A stretch of 42,996 nt of DNA from an uncultured Porphyromonadaceae bacterium (GTDB taxonomy: Bacteria > Bacteroidota > Bacteroidia > Bacteroidales > Muribaculaceae): NCBI GenBank assembly GCA_902495245.1, contig CABUWI010000013.1:1-42996 (forward strand), given 5' to 3'. Shown one piece after another: positions 6,617 to 14,860 of the stretch. The notes beneath the pieces are model-generated. The model did no database searches. It was not told the origin of the DNA and was given only the letters and a program-made list of their open reading frames with translations. Every line of letters starts with the position of its first letter. Within the stretch, counting starts at the first letter, position 1. The position numbers were made by a program, and so were the translations under genes.

Positions 6617-8014
6617 TTAACGGCCGCCGCCGAGGCTCTGGTAGAGGTTGATTACGGCCTGCGAACGCGCCAGCTGGCAGTTCAGAAAGTTCATCTGGGC
6701 GCCGAGCAGGTTCTGCTGGGCCGTGATGACTTCGAGATAGGTGGTGTTATAGTTCGTGGCCGAGTTGCGGAAAAGGGTCTCGGTGATGTCGACCGCCTGG
6801 GTCATATAGTCGACCTGAGAGGCCAAATGGCGCTCCTTGGTCAGGGCGTTGTTATAGGTAACCAACGCGCTGCCCACTTCGGCCGAAGCCTTCATGACGG
6901 TATACTCGAACGAGTTGAGGCTCTGTTCCTGCTGGGCTTTGGCGGCCTTGAGGCGGGCAATGTTCTGTCCGCGCGCAAAGAGCGGAGCCGTGAGCGAGCC
7001 GGCGAGGTTGAGGAACCACTTTCCGGGGTTGAAAATCATCGAGCCGAGCGAGTTGGTGAAGCCGCCGGCGGGCGAGATGGTCAGCGACGGATAGAAGGCG
7101 GCACGGGCCGAGTTGGTGGCATAGTAGGCCATGGCCAGCGCCTCTTCCTGGGCGCGCACGTCGGGACGGTTGGCCAGCGCCACCATCGGCACACCGGTCT
7201 CGAAGCGTTCGGGCAGCGCGACTGACAGCGACGGAGCGATGTCCCATGTCTGCGGCATGACGCCCATTATCAGCGACATGGAGTTGTTTGCCTCATGGAG
7301 CGCGGTTTCGAGCTCGGCGATAGAGCCGAGAATGCTCTCATATTGCGCCTGGCTCTGCACCACTGCGGCGGCCGTCGTGTTGCCGGCCTCCCAGATGTCT
7401 TTCATCATCTGAACCGACTGCTCCCAGTTCTTTGCCGTCTGGCGCTGCATTGCAAGCTGGCCCTCGAGTGTGGAGATGGCATAGTAGCAGTTGGCCACGC
7501 CGCCGATAATCTGCGAGCGCACGGCCTGCTCGTAGTCCTGAGTCTGCCGGTAGGCTGCCTCGGCCGAGCGCTTCTGGTTCAGAATCTTGCCGAACACGTC
7601 GATTTCCCAGCTCACCGACAGCGGAATCTGATAGGTCCATGTCATCTTGCTGCCCGGAATGCTCGATGTCGAGCCCGAGCCGCTCGGGGCGAGCACCACC
7701 GAGGGCAGATAGCTCAGGCGCGCGCCAAGCATGTTGGCGTGAGCCACATCGATGTTCAGTTTGGCGTTCTTGAGGTCGATGTTGTTGGTCAGCGCCTGAT
7801 TGATCAGATCGGTGAGCACGGGGTCGGTGAACACCTGCTGCCAGGGCAGGTTGCCCAGGGCGGTCGAGTCGGTCTCGGCCGATTTAGCCTCGGCATATTC
7901 GGCGGCGATTGCCGAATCGTCGGGCATGTCGAACTTCTGATATATGTGGCAGCCCGTGGTGGTGGCTCCGATAGCCACCACCAGCGAGAATGCCATTATT
8001 TTCGTTATTTTCAT
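6617..8014 (-). CDS. Outer-membrane efflux lipoprotein, TolC/OprM (NodT) family
   Basis: 465 residues. The signal sequence ends in a lipobox with the acylated cysteine at C22 (TTGC). The body has the two internally similar halves of an outer-membrane factor, with long alpha-helical segments such as LINQALTNNIDLKNAKLNID and, in the second half, VALANRPDVRAQEEALAMAY followed by AAFYPSLTISPAGGF. It forms the trimeric exit duct of a tripartite RND pump. It lies 22 nt downstream of the RND transporter gene and is clearly part of the same operon. The start at 8014 gives a good lipoprotein signal. Confidence 0.94.
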   Translation of the reverse strand: MKITKIMAFSLVVAIGATTTGCHIYQKFDMPDDSAIAAEYAEAKSAETDSTALGNLPWQQVFTDPVLTDLINQALTNNIDLKNAKLNIDVAHANMLGARLSYLPSVVLAPSGSGSTSSIPGSKMTWTYQIPLSVSWEIDVFGKILNQKRSAEAAYRQTQDYEQAVRSQIIGGVANCYYAISTLEGQLAMQRQTAKNWEQSVQMMKDIWEAGNTTAAAVVQSQAQYESILGSIAELETALHEANNSMSLIMGVMPQTWDIAPSLSVALPERFETGVPMVALANRPDVRAQEEALAMAYYATNSARAAFYPSLTISPAGGFTNSLGSMIFNPGKWFLNLAGSLTAPLFARGQNIARLKAAKAQQEQSLNSFEYTVMKASAEVGSALVTYNNALTKERHLASQVDYMTQAVDITETLFRNSATNYNTTYLEVITAQQNLLGAQMNFLNCQLARSQAVINLYQSLGGGR

Positions 8015-8036
8015 CTTTCGGTTGTTAAGTCAGTGT

Positions 8037-11000
8037 TTAGCGGGAATATTGCTCGATTTCGGCACCGATGCCGGCATTGTTGGTGTCCTGCCACTTCAGC
8101 GGCGAAATCTTTTCCTGAATCTTCTGGAAGATTACGAACAGGGCGGGCACGAAGACCAGCTGCAGAATCATGCCGATGAACATGCCGCCGATCGAGCCCG
8201 TGCCGAGGGCGCGGTTGCCGTTGGCGCCGACGCCATGTGAGAACATCAGCGGCAGCAGGCCGACAATCAGCGCGATCGAGGTCATCAGAATGGCGCGCAG
8301 ACGGGCGCAGGCGCCCTGAATGGCGGCGTTGATGATGCTCATGCCGGTGCGGCGGCGTTCGAGCGCGAACTCAACGATAAGAATGGCGTTCTTGGCCAGC
8401 AGACCGATAAGCATGATCAGCGCAATCTGGAAGTAGATGCTGTTGGTAATCGCAAATATCTTGGCGAAGACGAACGAGCCCATCAGACCGAACGGAATCG
8501 ACAGAATCACGGCAAAGGGCACGATGTAGCTCTCATACTGGGCCGACAGCAACAGGTAGACGAACAGCAGACACAGACCGAAGATGACCGCCGTGGCGTT
8601 CGAGCCCTGCTGCGACTCCTGACGCGTCATGCCCGAATATTCATAGCCGTAACCGGCAGGCAGAGTCGTGGCGGCGACGCGCTTGATTGCCTCCAGACAC
8701 TGGCCGGTCGAATATCCGTCGGCGGGCAGACCGGTAACCGAGATTGACTGGAACATGTTGAAGCGGTTCAGCAGGTCAGGGGCATAGACGCGCTCAAGGG
8801 TGATGAAGTTGCTCACCGACGCCATCTCGCCCGTCGCATTGTTGCGCACCTTGATGCTCTCGAGCGTCTCGGGGCTTACGCGGGCCTCGGGGTTGGCCTG
8901 CATCATCACGCGGTAAATCTTGCCGAAGCGGTTGAAGTTGCTGACATACATGCCGCCATAGTAGCCCTGCAGAGCCGAAAGTATCTGCGAGGGGCTCAGA
9001 CCGGCCTGCTTCACCTTGGCGGCGTCGAGGTCAATCTTATATTGCGGGAAGGTGGGGTTGAACGTCGTGTAGGCCATCTGAACCTCGGGCTGGGCGTTGA
9101 GCTGACCCAGGAAGCCCTGCACGATGCCGAAGAACTTGTTGATGTCGCCGCCCGTGCGGTCCTGCATCTTGATTTCGAAACCGTTGGTTACACTGAAACC
9201 CGTAATCATGGGCGGAGCGAATGCCATCACGCGGCCGTCTTTCACAACCTGCGCCGCCATGCCGTAAATCATACCCAGCACCGCATTCGAACTCTCGGCG
9301 GCCGAGCGCTGGCTCCAGTCTTTCAGCTTGATGATGAAAGTGCCGTAGGTCGAGCCCTGGCCGGCAATGAAGCTGTAGCCGAGAATCTGCTGAGAATACT
9401 GAACTGCGGGAATCTTGTCGAGAATGCCCTGCACCTGGTCCATCGTGGCGGCGGTGCGCTCTTGCGACGTGCCCGGAGGCATGTCGATCATACAGAACAG
9501 TGTGCCGGTATCTTCGGCCGGCACCATCTCGGTAGGCGTTTTGGCCATGAGCCACACCAGCAACACCACCGAGATGACAACGGCGATGAACGACGTTACC
9601 TTGTGGCGCATGAAGAAGTGGCTGATCTTGCGATACCAGTTCGACAGCTTGCCGAAACCGACTTCGAAGGCGTCCTTGAAGCGGCGGCTGAACAGACCGA
9701 TGAGAGCCAGAACGGCTACACCGTATGCAATGAGGCTATAAACCACGTTCTCGAACGAATACCAGCCCAGAACCATAAACACCACAGCCACAATGAGCAG
9801 TGCCGTCGTAATCAGCGGGTGGAACGAGAAGCGGCTGCCCATCTTGCGCGCAACGCCGGCGCTGTTCTCTTTGAGGCGTGCGCCGAACGTGGCGTTGGTC
9901 TCGTCTTCCTCGCCCTTGTGGGGTTTGAGGAACACGGCACACAGCGCGGGCGACAGCGTCAGGGCGTTTAGTGCCGAGAAGCCGATGGCCATCGCCATGG
10001 TCAGACCGAACTGACGGTAGAACACGCCGGCCACACCGGGCATGAAGCTCACGGGAATGAACACGAGCATCATGACCAGGGTAATCGAAATGATGGCTCC
10101 GCCGATTTCACCCATAGCGTCGATGGCGGCCTTGCGTGCCGACTTATAGCCGACATCAAGTTTCGCATGGACCGCCTCGACCACGACTATGGCGTCATCG
10201 ACCACAATGGCGATTGCCAACACGAGGGCCGACAGCGTGATGAGGTTAAGCGAGAAGCCTATCAGATACATGCCGAAGAATGTACCCACCAAGGCCACCG
10301 GAATGGCAATTGCGGGAATGATGGTCGAGCGTATGTCCTGAAGGAACAGATAGGTTACGAGGAACACCAGTATGAACGCCTCGATAAGAGTCTGCACAAC
10401 GTGGCCGATTGACGCATAGAGGAAGTCGTTGTTGTTCATCGGCACGGCAAACTGCAGTCCCTTGGGCAGATCGGGCTTCATGCCGTCAATGGCGGCAAGA
10501 CAGTCGTTGATAATCTGCGTTGCGTTCGAACCGGCGGTCTGGAACACCATGGCGAACGACGACCTGTAGCCGTTCAGATGGTTGGCGAAGCCGTAGGTAA
10601 CACGGCCAAGCTCGATGTCGGCAACATCTTTCAGGTAGAGCACGTCGCCGTTCGACGAAGCGCGCACCACGATGTTCTCGAACTCCTGCTCCGTAACCAG
10701 ACGGCCCTTGTAGCGCATCGTGTACTCGAAGCTCTGGTCGCCCTGCGAGCCGAACGTACCCGGAGCGGCCTCCATGTTCTGCTCTGCAATGGCGGCCGAA
10801 ATGTCGGTGGGCACCAGACCATACTGAGCCATAACCTCGGGTTTGAGCCACACGCGCATCGAATAGTCGGCCGACATGCACATGACGTCGCCCACGCCGC
10901 TGACGCGCTGAAGCACGGGCACGACGTTGATTTTCATGTAGTTGTCGAGGAACTCGGGGGTATAGACGCCCGTCGTGTCATAAAGCGCGATACCCACCAG

Positions 11001-11411
11001 CATCGACGTCTGGCGCTTCTGCGTCTGCACGCCGACCTGCAGCACCTCCGAGGGCAGCAGGTTCTGCGCCTTGGCCACACGGTTCTGCACGTCAACGGCG
11101 GCCATGTCGGGGTCCATGCCCTGCTCGAAATAAACACTGATGTTGGCCGAACCGGTGTTCGTGGCCGTCGACTCCATGTGAGTCATGCCCTCGGCGCCGT
11201 TAATCGACTCTTCGAGCGGCGCGATTACCGAATTCAACACAGCCTGCGCATTGGCGCCGGCATAGGTGGTGCTCACTGAAATCGTTGGCGGAGCGATGTC
11301 GGGAAACTGCGTGATAGGCAGCGACGACAAGCCAATCAGACCCAGCAGCACGATAAATATCGAGATAACCGTCGATAGTACCGGGCGGTTGATAAATCTG
11401 TCGAGTTTCAT
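8037..11411 (-). CDS. RND efflux transporter, HAE-1/AcrB family, with extra membrane segment
   Basis: 1124 residues. It is the proton-driven inner-membrane pump of a tripartite multidrug efflux system. The N-terminus MKLDRFINRPVLS, TM4 with IVVDDAIVVVE (D405, D406) and TM10 with LLAKNAILIVEF (K1007) give the proton-relay residues. E. coli AcrB has these at D407/D408 and K940. The late lysine is thus displaced by about 69 residues, caused by an insertion of roughly residues 505-580 between TM6 and TM7. That insertion carries two hydrophobic helices (about 528-549 and 555-573), so the protein may have 14 rather than 12 membrane helices. Both porter halves look complete. Substrates are unknown. 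Confidence 0.95.
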   Translation of the reverse strand: MKLDRFINRPVLSTVISIFIVLLGLIGLSSLPITQFPDIAPPTISVSTTYAGANAQAVLNSVIAPLEESINGAEGMTHMESTATNTGSANISVYFEQGMDPDMAAVDVQNRVAKAQNLLPSEVLQVGVQTQKRQTSMLVGIALYDTTGVYTPEFLDNYMKINVVPVLQRVSGVGDVMCMSADYSMRVWLKPEVMAQYGLVPTDISAAIAEQNMEAAPGTFGSQGDQSFEYTMRYKGRLVTEQEFENIVVRASSNGDVLYLKDVADIELGRVTYGFANHLNGYRSSFAMVFQTAGSNATQIINDCLAAIDGMKPDLPKGLQFAVPMNNNDFLYASIGHVVQTLIEAFILVFLVTYLFLQDIRSTIIPAIAIPVALVGTFFGMYLIGFSLNLITLSALVLAIAIVVDDAIVVVEAVHAKLDVGYKSARKAAIDAMGEIGGAIISITLVMMLVFIPVSFMPGVAGVFYRQFGLTMAMAIGFSALNALTLSPALCAVFLKPHKGEEDETNATFGARLKENSAGVARKMGSRFSFHPLITTALLIVAVVFMVLGWYSFENVVYSLIAYGVAVLALIGLFSRRFKDAFEVGFGKLSNWYRKISHFFMRHKVTSFIAVVISVVLLVWLMAKTPTEMVPAEDTGTLFCMIDMPPGTSQERTAATMDQVQGILDKIPAVQYSQQILGYSFIAGQGSTYGTFIIKLKDWSQRSAAESSNAVLGMIYGMAAQVVKDGRVMAFAPPMITGFSVTNGFEIKMQDRTGGDINKFFGIVQGFLGQLNAQPEVQMAYTTFNPTFPQYKIDLDAAKVKQAGLSPSQILSALQGYYGGMYVSNFNRFGKIYRVMMQANPEARVSPETLESIKVRNNATGEMASVSNFITLERVYAPDLLNRFNMFQSISVTGLPADGYSTGQCLEAIKRVAATTLPAGYGYEYSGMTRQESQQGSNATAVIFGLCLLFVYLLLSAQYESYIVPFAVILSIPFGLMGSFVFAKIFAITNSIYFQIALIMLIGLLAKNAILIVEFALERRRTGMSIINAAIQGACARLRAILMTSIALIVGLLPLMFSHGVGANGNRALGTGSIGGMFIGMILQLVFVPALFVIFQKIQEKISPLKWQDTNNAGIGAEIEQYSR

Positions 11412-11456
11412 TAACTGTTAGTTTTTTACTGAAAAACCTTTACTTCTCTGATTTTT

Positions 11457-12638
11457 TTATTTCTCTGCGGCGGCGCCCTGGGCGGCTGCTGCCTGAGCGG
11501 CCTGCGCTGCGGCGTCGACGGGCTGGATTGTTACGCCGTCGCGTGCCGTCGTGCCCACGCCCTGAACCACGATGCGGTCGCCGGGCTTAAGACCCGAAGT
11601 AACCACATAGTTCTTGCCGTCCTGCTGAGGCAGAATCTCGATGGGAGTCTGATGCAGGGTGTTGTTCTCGTCAACAATGAAAACAAACTTGTTGCCCTGG
11701 ATTTCAGACGTCGCGCTCTGCGGAATGATAATCACGTCCTTCATGTCGAGAGGCACGACGATTGAGCCGGTCGAACCGCTGCGCAACACGCCGTTGTTAT
11801 TGCCAAAGAGCGCGCGCACGGTGCTCGCACCCGTAGCCGCGTCAATCACGCCGCTCACGGTCGCAACCTTGCCTTCCTGCGGATAAATCGAACCGTTGGC
11901 CAGCTTGAGCTTCACGGCCGGCATCTCGGCGATGGCAGCATTCAGGCTCTTGGCGCCACCCTCGGTCAGGTCGAGAATCTGACGTTCGGTCAGCGAGAAA
12001 TAGGCGTAAACCTCCGAATTGTCGCTCACCGTGGTCAGCGCCTGGCCCGACGGTGAAGCCAGCGCGCCCACGCGCAACGGAATCGAGCCCACAACGCCGC
12101 TCGACGGAGCCACAACCTGGGTGTAGCTCAGGTTCTTGCGCGCGGTGGTCAGACCGGCCTCGGCCTGCGCCAGCTGTGCCTTGGCCTGCGCCAGCTGATT
12201 CTCTGAAATCTGCATGGCGTGGGCCGAAATAATATTCTTGTCGCGCAGCGCGCGGTTTGAATTAACTGAAATCTGGGCGGTCTCGACGGCCGTGCGGGCC
12301 ACGTTGACCTGAGCCTGAGCCTGCTCAACGGCTGCCTGATAGGGAACCTGGTCGATTGTGAACAGCAGCTGGCCCTTGCTGACATGGGCACCCTCGTCCA
12401 CATGAACCGCAACGATGTTGCCGCTCACCATCGGGCGCACGTCAATATCGGTCTTACCCTTGATAGTTGCCGGATAGAGGCTTTCAAGCTGAATCGAGCC
12501 GGGAGCGATGGTTTCCACGGCCAAAGCAGGCGCGGCCTGACTGGCCTGACCTTGCTCTTTACCGCCGCATGCGGTAAGCATGGAGAGTGCGGACATGGCC
12601 ACGACGGCGAGTCCGGAGTAGAGTTGTTTTCTCTTCAT
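11457..12638 (-). CDS. RND efflux periplasmic adaptor lipoprotein (AcrA/MexA family)
   Basis: 393 residues. The lipobox LTAC places the lipidated cysteine at C24, so the protein is anchored in the inner membrane facing the periplasm. Domain order is typical: a first beta/biotinyl-lipoyl half (DVRPMVSGNIVAVHVDEG), a long coiled-coil hairpin rich in A and Q (about residues 100-165), the second lipoyl half (YTQVVAPSSGVVGS), then beta-barrel and membrane-proximal domains, and a low-complexity A/Q tail. It bridges the RND pump to the outer-membrane channel. It is the first gene of the efflux operon, 45 nt upstream of the transporter gene. Confidence 0.95.
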   Translation of the reverse strand: MKRKQLYSGLAVVAMSALSMLTACGGKEQGQASQAAPALAVETIAPGSIQLESLYPATIKGKTDIDVRPMVSGNIVAVHVDEGAHVSKGQLLFTIDQVPYQAAVEQAQAQVNVARTAVETAQISVNSNRALRDKNIISAHAMQISENQLAQAKAQLAQAEAGLTTARKNLSYTQVVAPSSGVVGSIPLRVGALASPSGQALTTVSDNSEVYAYFSLTERQILDLTEGGAKSLNAAIAEMPAVKLKLANGSIYPQEGKVATVSGVIDAATGASTVRALFGNNNGVLRSGSTGSIVVPLDMKDVIIIPQSATSEIQGNKFVFIVDENNTLHQTPIEILPQQDGKNYVVTSGLKPGDRIVVQGVGTTARDGVTIQPVDAAAQAAQAAAAQGAAAEK

Positions 12639-12668
12639 AATTAAATATTTAATCTCTAAAAATCTATT

Positions 12669-12782
12669 ATCCCTTTTTAATCGGCTGCAAATTTAGGTAT
12701 TTAATATGACACTTTTATGTTAAAAAACATATAAATTATCCCCTTTTAACCATTTTTAGCGGCCTTGTTCCCTTTTTGACCA
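12669..12782 (-). promoter_or_regulatory. Efflux operon promoter region with palindrome and three direct repeats
   Basis: Minus-strand TAAATTTG (12695-12688) is a -7 box; transcription would start about 45 nt before the adaptor ATG. Upstream, TATGTT-AAAA-AACATA (12716-12731) is a perfect 6+6 palindrome. The plus-strand text repeats a (A/T)TCCCyTTTTrAyC element three times, starting at 12669, 12738 and 12768, i.e. 69 and 30 bp apart, so near helical phasing. These are good operator candidates, but no regulator gene is adjacent. Confidence 0.5.
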
Positions 12783-12826
12783 ACGGTGGTAGTATTTACC
12801 CCAATTTCAGCACCCTGGCAGCACTC

Positions 12827-14113
12827 TCAGTTCTTCAGGCAACCTATCGGCACCACGCAAACCCCGTCCTCCCGCCGAAATGCCACCTTGCCCACTGCAG
12901 TCAGAACCATCAGAAATGCCGGTTCTTTCATTTTGTCGGTATTGATTCTGGACCGCAGCTTCAAAAGATTGGCGGCACCTTCCTCAATCAGGCTGTCGCC
13001 GCCGAGTTTGACTTCCACAAGTCCGTAACGCCCGTCGCGCAGGTGAATCACGGCATCACACTCCAGCCCTTTGCTGTCGCGAAAATGAAAAACAGAACCG
13101 TTCAGGCTGTCGGCATACACTCGGAGGTCTCTGATGGCAAGCGCTTCAAACATGAAACCGAAAGTATTGAGGTCGGCCATGAGATCTGCAGGGCCTATGG
13201 CAAGGGCGGCCGCAGCAATCGACGGGTCGACAAAATAGCGGGTATCAGTCATGCGGATTGCGGTCTTGCTCCGCAAATTCGGATTCCACGCAGGCATATC
13301 CTCAATGACAAAAATCAGCTTCAGCGCGTTCAGATATTTTTGCACAGTGCGAGTGTCGCTGCCGACAGCGTCGGTCGTCGCCATATCGGCGGCAATTGCC
13401 GCAACCGACGTCTGCGAGCCCTGCAGGCGCGCGTAAGACCGCATCAGGCGCGACGTAGTCGCCGGATTTTTCAGAGAACCGTCAACGCGACTCACGTCTG
13501 AATTGACAACGGCATCAAGATAATCAGCCGCGCGGTCGAGGGCTATTTCCGAATCCTGCCCGACTGCACGCGGCCAGCCGCCACGACAAGTCAGAAATGC
13601 TATCCGCTCAAGATCGGTTTCGCACAGTGCCGACGGGCTTTGTCCGGCAAATAGTTCGCAGAGGCTGACTGCCCCTGTCGAATCGCCCGATTCCCACAGG
13701 CTCATGGGACGCATTTTCAGCCTGGCAATGCGTCCGGTTCCCGTGTGAGTGCGGTTTTTCTCTTCTTCGTCAAGCGGCGGAACTGCCGAACCCGTCAGAA
13801 TAAACTGTCCGTCGGCATCTCGGTGGTCAACCTCAAACCTGACGGCATCCCAGAGCTGCGGTGCTATCTGCCATTCGTCAATCAGCCGCGGAGTCTCTCC
13901 GCTGAGCAGGATTGACGGGTCGACAGAAGCCGCCTGTACATTGGCCGCCCGAGCCCGCGGGTCGTCCATATAGATGACACTCTTGGCGTGCTGCTCGGCC
14001 GTCGTGGTCTTACCGCACCATTTCGGGCCCTCGATAAGCACGGCGCCCATACCCTTCAGTTTGCGACTGAGAAGAGCATCAACCGTGCGCTGTCTGTACT
14101 TTCTTCTTTCCAT
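12827..14113 (-). CDS. AAA_14 / DUF4143-type ATPase
   Basis: 428 residues. An N-terminal AAA+ module has Walker A GPKWCGKTT (29-37), a Walker B-like RLIDE (76-80) and a sensor-like ILTGSA. The C-terminal DUF4143 half ends with a restriction-endonuclease-like core, ECDAVIHL followed by YGLVEVKLG, reminiscent of PD-(D/E)xK folds. Proteins of this architecture are common and often horizontally acquired in Bacteroidota. Their function is unknown, with proposals including DNA-related or toxin-like roles. The gene is probably monocistronic; the region between it and the efflux genes holds the efflux promoter. Its own promoter is overlain by 23-bp tandem repeats (14160-14228). Confidence 0.88.
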   Translation of the reverse strand: MERRKYRQRTVDALLSRKLKGMGAVLIEGPKWCGKTTTAEQHAKSVIYMDDPRARAANVQAASVDPSILLSGETPRLIDEWQIAPQLWDAVRFEVDHRDADGQFILTGSAVPPLDEEEKNRTHTGTGRIARLKMRPMSLWESGDSTGAVSLCELFAGQSPSALCETDLERIAFLTCRGGWPRAVGQDSEIALDRAADYLDAVVNSDVSRVDGSLKNPATTSRLMRSYARLQGSQTSVAAIAADMATTDAVGSDTRTVQKYLNALKLIFVIEDMPAWNPNLRSKTAIRMTDTRYFVDPSIAAAALAIGPADLMADLNTFGFMFEALAIRDLRVYADSLNGSVFHFRDSKGLECDAVIHLRDGRYGLVEVKLGGDSLIEEGAANLLKLRSRINTDKMKEPAFLMVLTAVGKVAFRREDGVCVVPIGCLKN

Positions 14114-14136
14114 AATATTTAGCTGATTTTATGGGG

Positions 14137-14169
14137 CAAAGATAACAAAATTTTTCGACAATGTATCAA
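14137..14169 (-). promoter_or_regulatory. Promoter of the AAA/DUF4143 gene
   Basis: On the minus strand TTG (14169-14167), 22 nt, then TATCTTTG (14144-14137). Transcription would start near 14131, about 18 nt before the ATG. The -33 element falls inside the first 23-bp repeat unit. Confidence 0.6.
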
Positions 14170-14228
14170 AAATCCCAAATCCAATGTATCAAATGTTCCA
14201 AATCCAATGTATCAAATGTTCCGAATCC
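14160..14228. repeat. Three tandem 23-bp repeats
   Basis: Units at 14160-14182, 14183-14205 and 14206-14228. Each begins AATGTATCAA and ends CCNAATCC; units 2 and 3 differ at a single base and unit 1 differs only in its middle. They start at the -33 element of the AAA gene promoter and extend upstream, so they may be operator copies or a slippage-prone array. There is no spacer, so this is not a CRISPR array. Confidence 0.9.
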
Positions 14229-14380
14229 GGCTCCTTTGGCAATAGAAAACGTCCGGGCGGCAGACTGTACCGCACCGGACGCTAATTGTTGTGTGTTTTT
14301 ATTTATTGTAGATTTTTCATCATGATGTGATGTGTGGAATGTTAGTGTGTGCCTCGGGGCCTCTCCGTCGGCGATTGGCA

Positions 14381-14518
14381 AAAAAAATAAAAGCGCAAGG
14401 CCGTACTTGCTGCCCGTTCCACAAACGGAGGCTCTGGAATCGCCCATTGGAGTGGCACGGACAACGCAGAGACCTCACGCGGAAATATGTACTTGTCCCC
14501 CGCCAAGCTCCCGCTTGA
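14381..14518 (-). ncRNA. Structured small RNA, 6S-like candidate
   Basis: A non-coding stretch with its own minus-strand -7 box TATATTTG (14531-14524) and, about 140 nt later, a terminator hairpin GCAAG-TACGGC-CTTGC followed by GCTTTTATTTTTTTT. The predicted transcript folds as one long rod. Its closing stem pairs AAGCG/CGCTT and CTTG/CAAG. A large asymmetric central bubble follows. The upper arm has UUCC/GGAA and GAGG-u-CUCUG with CAGAG-CCUC. It is capped by a GCCA-CUCCAA-UGG(G)C hairpin. Closing stem, central bubble and apical arm are the architecture of 6S RNA, which binds the housekeeping RNA polymerase. No convincing protein is encoded in any frame here. The identity as 6S is inferred from shape only; that it is an independent small RNA is better supported. 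Confidence 0.6.
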
Positions 14519-14523
14519 CAAGG

Positions 14524-14531
14524 CAAATATA
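14524..14531 (-). promoter_or_regulatory. -7 box of the small RNA
   Basis: TATATTTG on the minus strand is a perfect match to TAnnTTTG. No good -33 TTG is visible at the usual distance. Transcription would start at about 14518. Confidence 0.5.
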
Positions 14532-14534
14532 CAT

Positions 14535-14845
14535 ATCCACAAAAGGCGTCTACCATTGTCTCTTCCTGACTCCAATTGAAAATTTTCCAGATTTCCGTTT
14601 GTCAAGAAAGAGCGTCGAGTAACGCTTTCAAATATTATGTCTTTGCAGCCCGCCCGCTAAGTCCCTGACCGGGTCTCTGCTGCGGCCTGCGCGGCAAATT
14701 TACTATTTTTTTTGAAACCCGCCTAATTTTCTCAACAAAAAAATTGCGACCACGCCTCCCGAATCCCCGATTCAAAAATTATGAATTGTGAATTCAAAAA
14801 ATTCTTAACTTTTAACCCTTCACTTTTAACTTTTAGCTTTTTTCC
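14535..14845. other. Intergenic region between the small RNA and uvrB
   Basis: No convincing gene. A minus-strand TAAATTTG (14702-14695), a GC-rich block at 14648-14694 and a short hairpin AGCGT-CGAGTA-ACGCT (14619-14634) followed on the minus strand by CTTTCTT might together be a second short transcript of about 85 nt, but each element is weak. Positions 14806-14838 repeat the unit ACTTTTAAC. Confidence 0.3.
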
Positions 14846-14846
14846 G

Positions 14847-14854
14847 TATCTTTG
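14847..14854 (+). promoter_or_regulatory. -7 box of the uvrB operon
   Basis: TATCTTTG lies only 6 nt before the uvrB ATG at 14861, so the transcript would start at or within a few bases of the start codon. No TTG is found at -33. Confidence 0.55.
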
Positions 14855-14860
14855 CAAGTT

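Noticed and set aside
14160..14228. Possible CRISPR array
   Set aside because: The 23-bp units are contiguous with no spacers, and there are no cas genes nearby.
14250..14281. CGTCCGG/CCGGACG stem as a terminator
   Set aside because: The stem is good, but the run after it is poor on the plus strand (CTAATTGTTG) and short on the minus strand (TTTTC), and no transcript clearly needs it beyond the small RNA's own terminator.
14332..14605. Several short open frames on both strands over the small RNA
   Set aside because: They overlap the promoter, hairpins and terminator of the RNA and show no protein-like character.
14610..14702. Second small RNA upstream of uvrB
   Set aside because: There is a TAAATTTG box and a weak hairpin, but the -33 is missing and the U-run is interrupted; kept only as part of the intergenic description.
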